Notes under the pieces: model-generated
The model's database searches: none
Told to the model about the DNA's origin: nothing
Seen by the model: only the letters and a program-made list of their open reading frames with translations
Source of the DNA: an uncultured Lachnospiraceae bacterium
Lineage (GTDB): Bacteria; Bacillota_A; Clostridia; Lachnospirales; Lachnospiraceae
Assembly: GCA_947564305.1 (NCBI GenBank)
Contig: CANOBT010000289.1
Coordinates: 1 to 5,439 of the forward strand
DNA: 5,439 nt
Direction: 5' to 3'
Shown: positions 1 through 5,439 of the stretch, piece by piece
Layout: every line of letters starts with the position of its first letter
Numbering within the stretch: the first letter of the stretch is position 1
Made by a program: the position numbers and the translations under genes

Positions 1-1
1 A

Positions 2-115
2 CAGATGAAAGAATGGATCGAACAAAACAAATGCCTTTATCCGGAATATTATTTTACCCTGAAAAACAGATGCATTCATGGCACAACAAATAATAATACA
101 ACTTTACACCAGTAG
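2..115 (+). CDS. 3' end of an unidentified protein (partial, 37 residues)
   Basis: This is an open frame entering from the left edge and ending at TAG 113-115. The visible tail begins QMKEWIEQNKCLYPEYYF and is followed by a basic stretch and an Asn/Thr-rich end. The aromatic-rich 'PEYYFTLKNR' piece faintly resembles the C-terminal segments of some family 2 glycosyltransferases, which would suit the cluster, but this is too short to assign. A second frame (1-93, ending TAA) is also open, so the choice of frame is itself uncertain; I prefer this one because it runs further and its composition looks more protein-like. It ends 28 bases before the preferred start of the next gene, consistent with one operon. 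Confidence 0.4.
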   Translation, partial: QMKEWIEQNKCLYPEYYFTLKNRCIHGTTNNNTTLHQ

Positions 116-143
116 TATATTTGTAGATACAGAGAGAGAAACA

Positions 144-512
144 ATGACAGAAATAGACGAAACCTATATTGAAAAAATGTGTTATGAATTTTCAAGACTT
201 TTATATGATATTTCAGAAGAACACCAACGAGTACGAAAAGAATGGGAGCAGAAATATGCCGAGTTGGAAAGAAAATGCCAGAAATACGAAGCACAGTTAC
301 AGGATGTAGAAAAACCAAGGATATTATTATTGCAAAAAGGATGGAATGCTTCAATATATTTTACAAAAAAATTTTGTAAGGCTATTGCACAATATATTTT
401 TTCTTTTGGGCGCTGGTTTACAACACATCTTGGAATAAAAAAATACTTAAAAAACAGTGTAATATTTAAAAAACTCTACTCCCATGGAATAATTGACAAA
501 CTTCGAAAGTGA
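144..512 (+). CDS. Small coiled-coil protein with basic, amphipathic C-terminal half; unknown function
   Basis: I do not recognise a family. The 122-residue product has two halves. Residues about 8-56 are highly charged and heptad-like (for example EHQRVRKEWEQKYAELERK), as expected for a coiled coil. Residues about 57-122 are basic and aromatic, with amphipathic segments (around IYFTKKF and IAQYIFSFGRWF) that could lie on a membrane. There is no signal peptide. An upstream ATG at 78 would give 144 residues but overlaps the preceding reading frame; ATG 144 has a purine-rich AGAGAGA before it and starts where the charged helix begins, so I prefer it. Its stop overlaps the GTG at 509 and lies 11 bases before the next gene's likely ATG, so the two are probably translationally coupled. 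A scaffold or membrane-tethering role for a glycan assembly complex is speculation from context. Confidence 0.6.
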   Translation: MTEIDETYIEKMCYEFSRLLYDISEEHQRVRKEWEQKYAELERKCQKYEAQLQDVEKPRILLLQKGWNASIYFTKKFCKAIAQYIFSFGRWFTTHLGIKKYLKNSVIFKKLYSHGIIDKLRK

Positions 513-523
513 GAATCAAATCT

Positions 524-1738
524 ATGAAAATTATGCTTTTTTCAGATATTCCTCCCTGCAAAAACTATACTGCCGGAATTGTACTAAATCTGATGTGCGA
601 TTTTTTATTAGATGCAGGGCACGAAATCTGCTGTTTTACAGTCAAAGATAAATTTTTAGATGCCAGAATTCCAGAAGATAAATCAGCACGAATGCAGTTT
701 GACAATGCGGAAAAACCCCGTGAAAACTGGGGCTGTTCGATATTCAAAACAGCCGGATCTTTTATAGGAAATAATTTCTCTGCCCTATTCCAACTGCCTC
801 AAATTGCGCGACAGGCCGGGAATTTTGCAAAAGAAAATCACGCCGAGCTGATCTGGTGCGTTGTGCAAGGCCAAACAATGATTAAGCTGGCGGAACCAAC
901 TGCTAAACATGCACATTTACCTTATATTATTCAGGTGTGGGATCCGCCTGAATGGTGGATGATGGAAAATAAATTTGATTCTTATACCAAGCGCTCGGTC
1001 ATGTCAGCATTTGGGCGTGCACTCCAGCATTCCAAGTGTTGTTTAGCTGCTTCGTGGGCTATGGCAGAAAATTATAGTTCCAAATACCGATGCAAAACAA
1101 TACCTGTAATCCTGGGGTTTTCCCCTGATAGAATAGTACCTGCAGGTTCAAAGAATTCAAATGAATTTGTGATTGCTCTAAGCGGACAGATTTATGCCAG
1201 TCAGGAATTCAATGCTCTTTTACAGGCGTTAGATCTGATGGAATGGCGTTATCAAGAAAAAACCATTAAACTTCGATTATATGGCAGATATTTTCATCTG
1301 TTTTTTTCTGCTCCTTCACATATAGAACTTCGTGGCTGGATAGATCAGGACTCATTATTACCGGAACTTGCCACTGCGGATCTGCTTTATTGTCCTTACT
1401 GGTTTGACAATGCATTTCGTCTTCCTTCCACGCTTTCTTTTCCAAGCAAGTTGTCAACTTATCTGAAAACTGCCGTTCCAGTTCTTGTCCATGGCCCAGA
1501 ATATGCTTCACCTCATAAATATCTGGTTGAGCATAACGCCGGATATATATGTGATACGCTGGATCCAGAAGGAATTAAAAATATTCTTATTTATATTTTA
1601 AAACAGCCGAACCAGCTGAGAGAATCTGTTGGCGAACAAGGCTATCAGGCTTTTCGACAGACTTTAACAACAGAACATATGCAAAAAGCTTTTTTTCAGG
1701 CGCTTAATCTGGATATTTGTGAAGGAGATGCAAAATGA
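524..1738 (+). CDS. GT-B-fold glycosyltransferase (GT4/GT1-like)
   Basis: Likely transfers a sugar from a nucleotide-sugar donor to a growing surface glycan on the cytoplasmic face of the membrane. The 404-residue product starts MKIMLFSDIPPCKNYTAG, the usual beta-strand plus glycine loop of a GT-B N-terminal domain. The C-terminal domain has a typical donor-side pattern: a short strand 'ALSGQIY' with the following helix (about residues 217-235), 'IELRGWI' (about 268), then 'ADLLYCPY' and 'FPSKLSTYLKTAVPVLVHGP' (about 285-325). The exact EX7E motif of classical GT4 enzymes is not obvious; the FPSKL..Y segment occupies that place. No signal peptide or membrane helix is seen. GTG 509 could extend it by five residues, but ATG 524 fits the N-terminal strand better, and AAAGTGAG lies just upstream. 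Its stop overlaps the next gene's ATG (ATGA). Donor and acceptor cannot be read from the sequence. Confidence 0.8.
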   Translation: MKIMLFSDIPPCKNYTAGIVLNLMCDFLLDAGHEICCFTVKDKFLDARIPEDKSARMQFDNAEKPRENWGCSIFKTAGSFIGNNFSALFQLPQIARQAGNFAKENHAELIWCVVQGQTMIKLAEPTAKHAHLPYIIQVWDPPEWWMMENKFDSYTKRSVMSAFGRALQHSKCCLAASWAMAENYSSKYRCKTIPVILGFSPDRIVPAGSKNSNEFVIALSGQIYASQEFNALLQALDLMEWRYQEKTIKLRLYGRYFHLFFSAPSHIELRGWIDQDSLLPELATADLLYCPYWFDNAFRLPSTLSFPSKLSTYLKTAVPVLVHGPEYASPHKYLVEHNAGYICDTLDPEGIKNILIYILKQPNQLRESVGEQGYQAFRQTLTTEHMQKAFFQALNLDICEGDAK

Positions 1739-2964
1739 ACGTTCTTCATGTAAACAATGTCGACTTAATTGGAAATCGTTTTAATGGACATGATATGCAG
1801 ATTGCTTTAAATGCCCGCGGAGTTCATGCTAATCAGGTTGTAATGGAACGTATGGGAGATGATATACATACGATTTCCCTGACAGACAGAACAGATGAGC
1901 CTTTTTTACGCTGGAAAATCATGGAATGTGAAAAAAAACTTTCGCTTCATACAATGCTTTATCCATATTTATTCCGTTTGATGGAATTACCTCAATTCAT
2001 GCATGCAGATATTATTCATTACCATTTACTGCATAATTATTTGGGAGCCTTATCTGTTTTACCAGAAATCACCCAAAAAAAACCTTCTGTGTTGACTGTT
2101 CACGACCCATGGATTTTTACCGGACACTGCATCTATCCTATGGAATGTGAGCTTTGGAAAACAGGATGTGAGCATTGTAAACATTTAAATTTGAATTTTC
2201 CTTTAAAAGAAGATACTGCATCTCTGCAATGGAAATTGAAACAAAGAACAATTTCCAAAAGTTCGTTGGAACTCGTTGTCGCATCAGAATATATGCGGAA
2301 GCTTGTTCAAGAAAGTCCGATTACTTCCGGAATAGAACATGTTCATTTGATTCCATTTGGTATTGATATCAATCTGTTCTCAAGCAATCGAAATCAGAAA
2401 AAGATCAGAAAGAAACTGGGAATTCCAGAAGAAAATTATGTTCTTTGTTTTCGAGCTGATCCTTCTGCATTTAAAGGTTTTAACTGTATTAAAAAAATGC
2501 TGGATCAACTGGAAACAGATTATCCTGTATCACTGATCGCCATTGGAAATTCAGGCATGCTGACAAATTATCAGAACAGATTCCAGGTTCTTGATTTTGG
2601 ATGGGTAACAGATGACGGTTTCATGGCTGATTTATACTGTGCATGTGATGTGTTTTTAATGCCGTCGACAGCAGAAGCTTTTGGATTAATGGCAATCGAA
2701 GCAATGGCTTCAGAAAGACCAGTCATTGTGTGTGAAGGCACATCTCTGCCCGATATAACTTTTGCTCCCGAATGCGGCATTGTTATACCTCAAAATGACA
2801 GTCATGCATTATGCGAAAACGTCCTGCGTCTTCTGCTGCACCCCGAAGAAAGAAAGCATAGAGGTATCATTGGGAGAACCTTAGCAGAACAACATTATCG
2901 TTTTGAAGATTATGTTCAAAGACATCTTACACTTTATGAAGAAGCTATTCGCAGAAGAACATGA
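1735..2964 (+). CDS. GT4-family (group 1) glycosyltransferase
   Basis: A retaining glycosyltransferase of the GT-B fold, predicted cytoplasmic, probably adding one sugar in surface polysaccharide assembly. The product is 409 residues, the usual GT4 length. The N-terminal acceptor domain starts MNVLHVNNVD with a glycine-containing loop (NRFNGHD). Residues 121-148 carry TVHDPWIFTGHC followed by three more cysteines (C132, C138, C145, C148), a pattern shared by a subset of exopolysaccharide GT4 enzymes. The C-terminal donor domain has R240 and K247 in FRADPSAFKG, the usual phosphate-contacting positions, and the EX7E motif as E314-AFGLMAI-E322. The start is well supported: AAGGAG at 1722-1727 lies 7 bases before ATG 1735, and the start codon overlaps the preceding stop. 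The following gene begins 30 bases after its stop. Sugar specificity is unknown. Confidence 0.9.
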   Translation: MNVLHVNNVDLIGNRFNGHDMQIALNARGVHANQVVMERMGDDIHTISLTDRTDEPFLRWKIMECEKKLSLHTMLYPYLFRLMELPQFMHADIIHYHLLHNYLGALSVLPEITQKKPSVLTVHDPWIFTGHCIYPMECELWKTGCEHCKHLNLNFPLKEDTASLQWKLKQRTISKSSLELVVASEYMRKLVQESPITSGIEHVHLIPFGIDINLFSSNRNQKKIRKKLGIPEENYVLCFRADPSAFKGFNCIKKMLDQLETDYPVSLIAIGNSGMLTNYQNRFQVLDFGWVTDDGFMADLYCACDVFLMPSTAEAFGLMAIEAMASERPVIVCEGTSLPDITFAPECGIVIPQNDSHALCENVLRLLLHPEERKHRGIIGRTLAEQHYRFEDYVQRHLTLYEEAIRRRT

Positions 2965-2994
2965 GAAAGTTTATAAACAGAAACAGGAGGATAG

Positions 2995-3997
2995 ATGGAA
3001 AAATCACGTGATATACACTTGGATACACTTCGCGTCACTGCAATGTCAATGGTGGTTATACTTCATGTCGCTGCTCAAGGATTTTACAACTTTTCACCAT
3101 ATTGGAATGTTGCATTAATATATAATGCTTTTTCCAGAGTAGCTGTACCAATAATGTTTATGATTTCAGGGTATTTTCTTATACCCAAAACAGAGACAAT
3201 AAAGTCTTGGCTGTTACGGCTGGTTAAACGGATGGGTTTTCCGTATATATGTTGGTCTGTAATTTATCTACTATATGAATATATAAAAGGGACAAATATT
3301 TTTTACACAAATATATTTTTTCAACCTCCTTACTTTCACTTGGGATTTATGTTTCAGTATATGACCTATCAAATATCACTTCCACTTCTGCAAGGATTCT
3401 GGAATAGTTCATATACCCCCCCTTATGAAAAAGTATATATTAGTGTTTTCCTTAATTCATGGATGTATAATAGAGTTTGTTGAACCATTACTTGGTTATA
3501 GATTACTTGGATTTCAACTCAGCTGTATTCCACATTATATTGGAATGTGTCTTTTGGGCGCATACTTGCGTGACAATAGAAAACGGAGGAGGTGTTTTTC
3601 ATACCTCTGCACTTATATATGCTGCTCCATTTTTACAACAGTATTAACCTTATGGAAAAGTTCTCAGTCAGGAGCGCCAACAGAAATATTTCTCGTTTAT
3701 GCTTCACCATTGACTATTATAGGTGCAGCTTCTCTTTTTTGCTTTGTCACCTCAATATCTATTCCAGAAATTGTCAGAAGCAAAATAACAAAAGCAGCAA
3801 AAATATCATTTTCTGTATATCTAATTCATCCTTTACTATTAGATATTTTAAAACAAACTCCTTTTCATATTACATGGAATACTTACAATCCCGTCATATG
3901 GATCCCTGTTTTTTCATTGCTTATTATAGAGAGTAGTATATGGATCACCATTATCACTAAAAAGATAAACTTTTTTACAAAATCAAGCCAATGCTAA
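2995..3997 (+). pseudogene. Acyltransferase-3 family membrane O-acyltransferase, frameshifted at a C7 run (possibly phase-variable)
   Basis: AT3 (Acyl_transf_3) proteins are integral membrane enzymes that move acyl, often acetyl, groups onto surface glycans. The first frame (2995-3483) has the family's R-X10-H motif as R13 and H24 (in DTLRVTAMSMVVILH) and FMISGYFL after it. The second frame (up to TAA 3995-3997) has the late hallmark SFSVYLIHP and more membrane helices. They are joined at seven Cs (3416-3422); removing one C gives a continuous 333-residue protein with about ten hydrophobic segments, the usual family length. As written, the first frame runs 20 residues past the C run and stops at 162. 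ATG 3425 has no ribosome binding site, so the second half is unlikely to be made alone. CAGGAGG at 2984-2990 supports the start. Substrate is unknown; the neighbouring glycosyltransferases suggest a surface polysaccharide. Confidence 0.85.
3416..3422 (+). repeat. C7 homopolymer at the acyltransferase frameshift point
   Basis: Seven consecutive C residues interrupt the acyltransferase after codon 141. With seven Cs the reading is T-P-P-Y and goes off frame; with six it is T-P-L-M-K-K-Y and continues into the hydrophobic segment YILVFSLIHGCIIEF. G/C runs of this size are prone to strand slippage and are rare in such AT-rich sequence. Confidence 0.9.
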
Positions 3998-4004
3998 ACA
4001 GCCA

Positions 4005-4033
4005 AAGGGATGTTGTGAAAAACAACATCCCTT
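4005..4033. terminator. 12-bp perfect hairpin after the acyltransferase; probable end of operon
   Basis: The left arm AAGGGATGTTGT (4005-4016) pairs perfectly with ACAACATCCCTT (4022-4033) around a GAAAA loop, starting 7 bases after the acyltransferase stop. Position and strength suggest termination or 3'-end stabilisation of the glycan operon. It is not a textbook intrinsic terminator, because neither strand has a clear run of T after the stem. Confidence 0.5.
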
Positions 4034-4130
4034 AATACCAGGTTCATTATTTTCAAGAACAATTTTCCAGTCACGCTTTTCAAAATTCGCCAAATCTTTT
4101 AGTTTTTCTGATATATTTAAAATAACTTCT

Positions 4131-4137
4131 CCCCCCC
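4131..4137. repeat. Second C7 homopolymer
   Basis: Seven C residues in otherwise AT-rich DNA, about 710 bases after the one in the acyltransferase. It lies in sequence with no confident gene. On the - strand it falls in the codons for VWGGE of an unassigned open frame, where gain or loss of one G would change the frame. Confidence 0.85.
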
Positions 4138-4244
4138 ATACCTGTCTGTCTGGCATCGCTGTAAATAAAATTGTACAGGTGACAGGAAAGTTAAAAAATA
4201 TTTCAAATATATTCCGAACAAAATCATAAAGAGATACATATAAG

Positions 4245-4394
4245 ATGAGAAAAGATTGGGATTTATGGATTGCTCTTTCAGTTTTTTGCTTTATGACAAC
4301 AGCTTTTACAGTTCTTGACATTTTATTTCATATTTCATATATCTATAAATCCAAGGTGTTTTATATTATCTTTTGCTTGTTTTTTACTGTGTGA
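4245..4394 (+). CDS. Possible small membrane protein or truncated membrane-protein start (49 residues)
   Basis: The frame starts MRKDWDLWIALSVFCF and ends TGA 4392-4394. It has two hydrophobic stretches (about residues 7-28 and 38-49) split by a short polar, basic segment (SYIYKSK), so a two-helix hairpin with both ends inside or outside is possible. It is the only frame in this AT-rich stretch with clear membrane-protein character. The ribosome binding site is weak (AAGAGA about 10 bases upstream), there is no recognised homologue, and its end coincides with the change to GC-richer DNA. It may therefore be the first part of a larger membrane protein cut at a rearrangement, or simply a chance frame. 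Confidence 0.25.
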   Translation: MRKDWDLWIALSVFCFMTTAFTVLDILFHISYIYKSKVFYIIFCLFFTV

Positions 4395-4517
4395 CGGGGA
4401 AGCTGAAACCGGCGGACCGACAGCGGCAGATGCATCCGAAATCTTCTCTTCGGGATGCTGAAGGACTACCAGATGCTGCCGTATGCGAATATGTTTGGCA
4501 AAACCGTCTGGGAATAG
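4393..4517 (+). pseudogene. Possible frameshifted 3' remnant of an unidentified gene
   Basis: Two adjacent frames look protein-like in sequence. The first (4393-4461) reads DGEAETGGPTAADASEIF before running into a stop. The other (4455-4517) reads MLKDYQMLPYANMFGKTVWE and ends at TAG 4515-4517. A one-base shift between about 4440 and 4455 would join them into a plausible C-terminus. There is no start signal, and the base composition is richer in GC than the DNA to its left. I do not recognise the family. A leftover of the element that brought the toxin-antitoxin genes is one guess. Confidence 0.25.
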
Positions 4518-4606
4518 AGCAGTATCTGCTTTTCAAAAATTTTGTACTCAAAATGCACTCACGGAAATCCTTGCATATCAGCACATTGTACTCTGTTTGT
4601 CACTCT

Positions 4607-4873
4607 CTAATTGTAATGCCCTCTGCACGAAATAATCACCACTGTTTCTTTCTCTACCGCATAGATAATCCTGTGTTCGTCATTAATACGCCTGCTCCAG
4701 AAACCACTCAAATTCTCTTTCAGCGGCTCCGGCTTGCCGATACCCTCAAATGGGCTTCGCCGTATGTCTTTTATCAAGGCATTGATCCGTTTCAGGACAG
4801 CTTTATTGGTCTGCTGCCACTGGCAGTATTCTTCCCATGCGTCATAATCCCATTGTATCCGTTTTACCTGCAT
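4607..4873 (-). CDS. yoeB: Txe/YoeB-family toxin, mRNA-cleaving ribonuclease
   Basis: YoeB-type toxins bind the ribosome and cut mRNA in the A site, arresting growth when the antitoxin is degraded. The 88-residue product closely follows the E. coli YoeB pattern, including ELIKD-like INALIKDIRRSPFEG, GKPEPLK and LSGFWSRRI. The residues equivalent to the catalytic set of E. coli YoeB (E46, R65, H83, Y84) are present as E49, R68, H86 and Y87, so the enzyme looks intact. The start at ATG 4873 puts the family's first strand (VKRIQW) at the N-terminus; a TTG at 4891 would add six residues and overlap the antitoxin. AGGGGA (4877-4882) is only 3 bases from ATG, and the gene starts 7 bases after the antitoxin stop, so its translation is probably coupled to the antitoxin. 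The usual partner family for YoeB is YefM/Phd; here it is RelB/DinJ-like. Confidence 0.93.
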   Translation of the reverse strand: MQVKRIQWDYDAWEEYCQWQQTNKAVLKRINALIKDIRRSPFEGIGKPEPLKENLSGFWSRRINDEHRIIYAVEKETVVIISCRGHYN

Positions 4874-4880
4874 AAGTCCC

Positions 4881-5147
4881 CTATTCCTCAATCAGTTCAT
4901 GTTCCGCCAATTTCAGCCGCCCTGCCTTGTAATCTTCCATTTTCTTTTCCAGATAGCGGATATTGCTTTCGCTGTAAAAAGGGTCTGGGTCTGCGGTGAT
5001 TTCAAAGGGGATTCTTCTTTCCTGTGCCACTTTCGTACAGAAAATGGTGATTGCCGTGGTAAGATTCATTCCCATTTTCCGGCAGATATCCTCCACGGAT
5101 TCTTTCAGTTCTGCGTCCATGCGAAAATTTACGCTTGTCTGTGCCAT
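4881..5147 (-). CDS. RelB/DinJ-family antitoxin
   Basis: The labile antitoxin partner, which should neutralise the downstream YoeB-type toxin and repress its own operon by binding the promoter. The 88-residue product has the RelB/DinJ layout. Residues 1-45 form a ribbon-helix-helix DNA-binding region: MAQTSVNFRMDAELKESVED, then ICRKMGMNLTTAITIF and KVAQERRIPFEI. Residues 53-88 are the acidic, charged toxin-binding tail, with the common PFYSESNIRYLEK pattern. The start is ATG 5147: GGAGGTG at 5154-5160 lies 6 bases upstream, whereas a GTG at 5156 would fall inside that site. It is the first gene of the two-gene operon, the usual antitoxin-first order, and has its own promoter. Confidence 0.92.
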   Translation of the reverse strand: MAQTSVNFRMDAELKESVEDICRKMGMNLTTAITIFCTKVAQERRIPFEITADPDPFYSESNIRYLEKKMEDYKAGRLKLAEHELIEE

Positions 5148-5153
5148 AAGATA

Positions 5154-5160
5154 CACCTCC
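5154..5160 (-). promoter_or_regulatory. Ribosome binding site deciding the antitoxin start
   Basis: GGAGGTG on the - strand, 6 bases before ATG 5147. It overlaps the alternative GTG 5156 and so rules that start out. Confidence 0.85.
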
Positions 5161-5173
5161 TCGTTTACTTAAT

Positions 5174-5201
5174 ATTATATCGCATTTTGATTATTTGTAA
5201 A
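5174..5201 (-). promoter_or_regulatory. Sigma-70/SigA-type promoter of the toxin-antitoxin operon
   Basis: On the - strand a -35 box TTTACA (5196-5201, one mismatch to TTGACA) and a perfect -10 box TATAAT (5174-5179) are separated by 16 bases. The -10 box ends 13 bases before the ribosome binding site. A short inverted repeat TTTAC/GTAAA (5197-5201 and 5164-5168) brackets the promoter, and an 8-bp palindrome TAATATTA (5170-5177) overlaps the -10 box. These are possible autorepressor contacts, but they are short and could be chance in AT-rich DNA. Confidence 0.75.
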
Positions 5202-5439
5202 GTATTTTCTTTGCAGTTTCATATATCTTCTTTACATACTTTCTGGTTTTTCGCATTTTATACATTTCTCACCCGTCTTTTTCTTTTTCAGCCACACATT
5301 TATTAGGATTCAAGTTGGGGACGGATGCACTGACATACCTGGAAGAAGCCAATCCGCTTTTGCTTAATCCGATCCCAATATGCTAAAAAGTAGGCATTTT
5401 TGTATAAACACCTCTCACAAAAGAAAACAGCATTGGAGA
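5202..5439. other. Right edge with no identifiable gene
   Basis: No recognised family. On the - strand a frame open from the window edge (5437) to TAA 5303-5305 encodes 44 residues with four cysteines (C7, C10, C35, C37 of the visible part) and could be the C-terminus of a gene lying to the right. On the + strand, a short frame ending at TAA 5383-5385 reads KLGTDALTYLEEANPLLLNP. The two overlap, so at most one is real. A 21-codon - strand frame lies just upstream of the antitoxin promoter, without strong support. Confidence 0.3.

Larger units (their letters stand above)
3998..4606. other. Long stretch without a convincing gene, with a composition change near 4386
   Basis: About 600 bases between the glycan operon and the toxin gene. 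From left to right it holds the hairpin at 4005-4033, a second C7 run (4131-4137), a possible 49-residue membrane peptide (4245-4394), and from about 4386 a clearly more GC-rich segment that looks like remains of a gene. A - strand open frame covers 3983-4321, and its last 57 codons from ATG 4156 look protein-like (MPDRQVWGGEVILNISEKL), but it has no ribosome binding site, matches no family I know and ends inside the hairpin, so I do not call it a gene. No RNA gene or insertion-sequence end is visible. Confidence 0.5.

Noticed and set aside
1931..2082. Two A8 runs (1931-1938 and 2075-2082) in the GT4 gene as further phase-variation sites
   Set aside because: The gene is in frame and complete, and A runs of this size are expected in AT-rich, lysine-rich coding sequence.
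2903..3118. + strand open frame bridging the GT4 and acyltransferase genes
   Set aside because: It overlaps both real genes in another frame and lacks its own ribosome binding site.
3425..3997. Second half of the acyltransferase as an independent gene
   Set aside because: There is no ribosome binding site before ATG 3425, and it would begin in the middle of the AT3 fold. A frameshift at the C7 run explains it better.
3983..4321. - strand open frame of 112 codons
   Set aside because: No ribosome binding site, no recognisable family, and its 3' end lies within the hairpin and overlaps the acyltransferase end. Only its last 57 codons look protein-like.
4373..4999. + strand open frame of 208 codons
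   Set aside because: It runs antisense through the well-supported toxin and the end of the antitoxin, and its translation resembles no protein pattern.
4899..5306. + strand open frame of 135 codons
   Set aside because: It is antisense to the antitoxin gene and its promoter, with no ribosome binding site or family motif.
1..5439. CRISPR array, tRNA, rRNA or insertion sequence
   Set aside because: No regularly spaced repeats, no tRNA-like cloverleaf, and no transposase or flanking terminal inverted repeats were seen by eye.

Overview
The window looks like a low-GC Firmicute of the gut Clostridia type (Lachnospiraceae-like). This rests on AT-rich coding sequence, AGGAGG-type ribosome binding sites, a TATAAT promoter and the gene families present. 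It is an inference, not a database match.

Left part (1-3997, all + strand): the distal end of a cell-surface polysaccharide operon. It holds the 3' end of an unknown gene (2-115), a small coiled-coil/basic protein of unknown function (144-512), a GT-B-fold glycosyltransferase (524-1738), a GT4-family glycosyltransferase with a four-cysteine cluster (1735-2964), and a membrane acyltransferase-3 (AT3) family O-acyltransferase (2995-3997). The two glycosyltransferases overlap by 4 bases and the other gaps are short, so the genes are probably co-transcribed. The likely division of labour is that the glycosyltransferases build an oligosaccharide and the acyltransferase decorates it with an acyl (often acetyl) group.

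The acyltransferase is out of frame at a run of seven C residues (3416-3422). A six-C version would encode a complete 333-residue protein with the family motifs on both sides of the run. This may be a phase-variable switch, a fixed pseudogene or a sequencing error, and it is the most interesting point in the window.

Middle (3998-4606): about 600 bases without a convincing gene. It has a 12-bp perfect hairpin just after the acyltransferase, a second run of seven C, a possible 49-residue membrane peptide, and then a visibly more GC-rich stretch that looks like debris of a broken gene.

Right part (4607-5201, - strand): a complete type II toxin-antitoxin operon with its own promoter, a RelB/DinJ-family antitoxin followed by a Txe/YoeB-family mRNA-cleaving toxin. 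The right edge (5202-5439) has no identifiable gene, only a possible partial reading frame entering from the right on the - strand.
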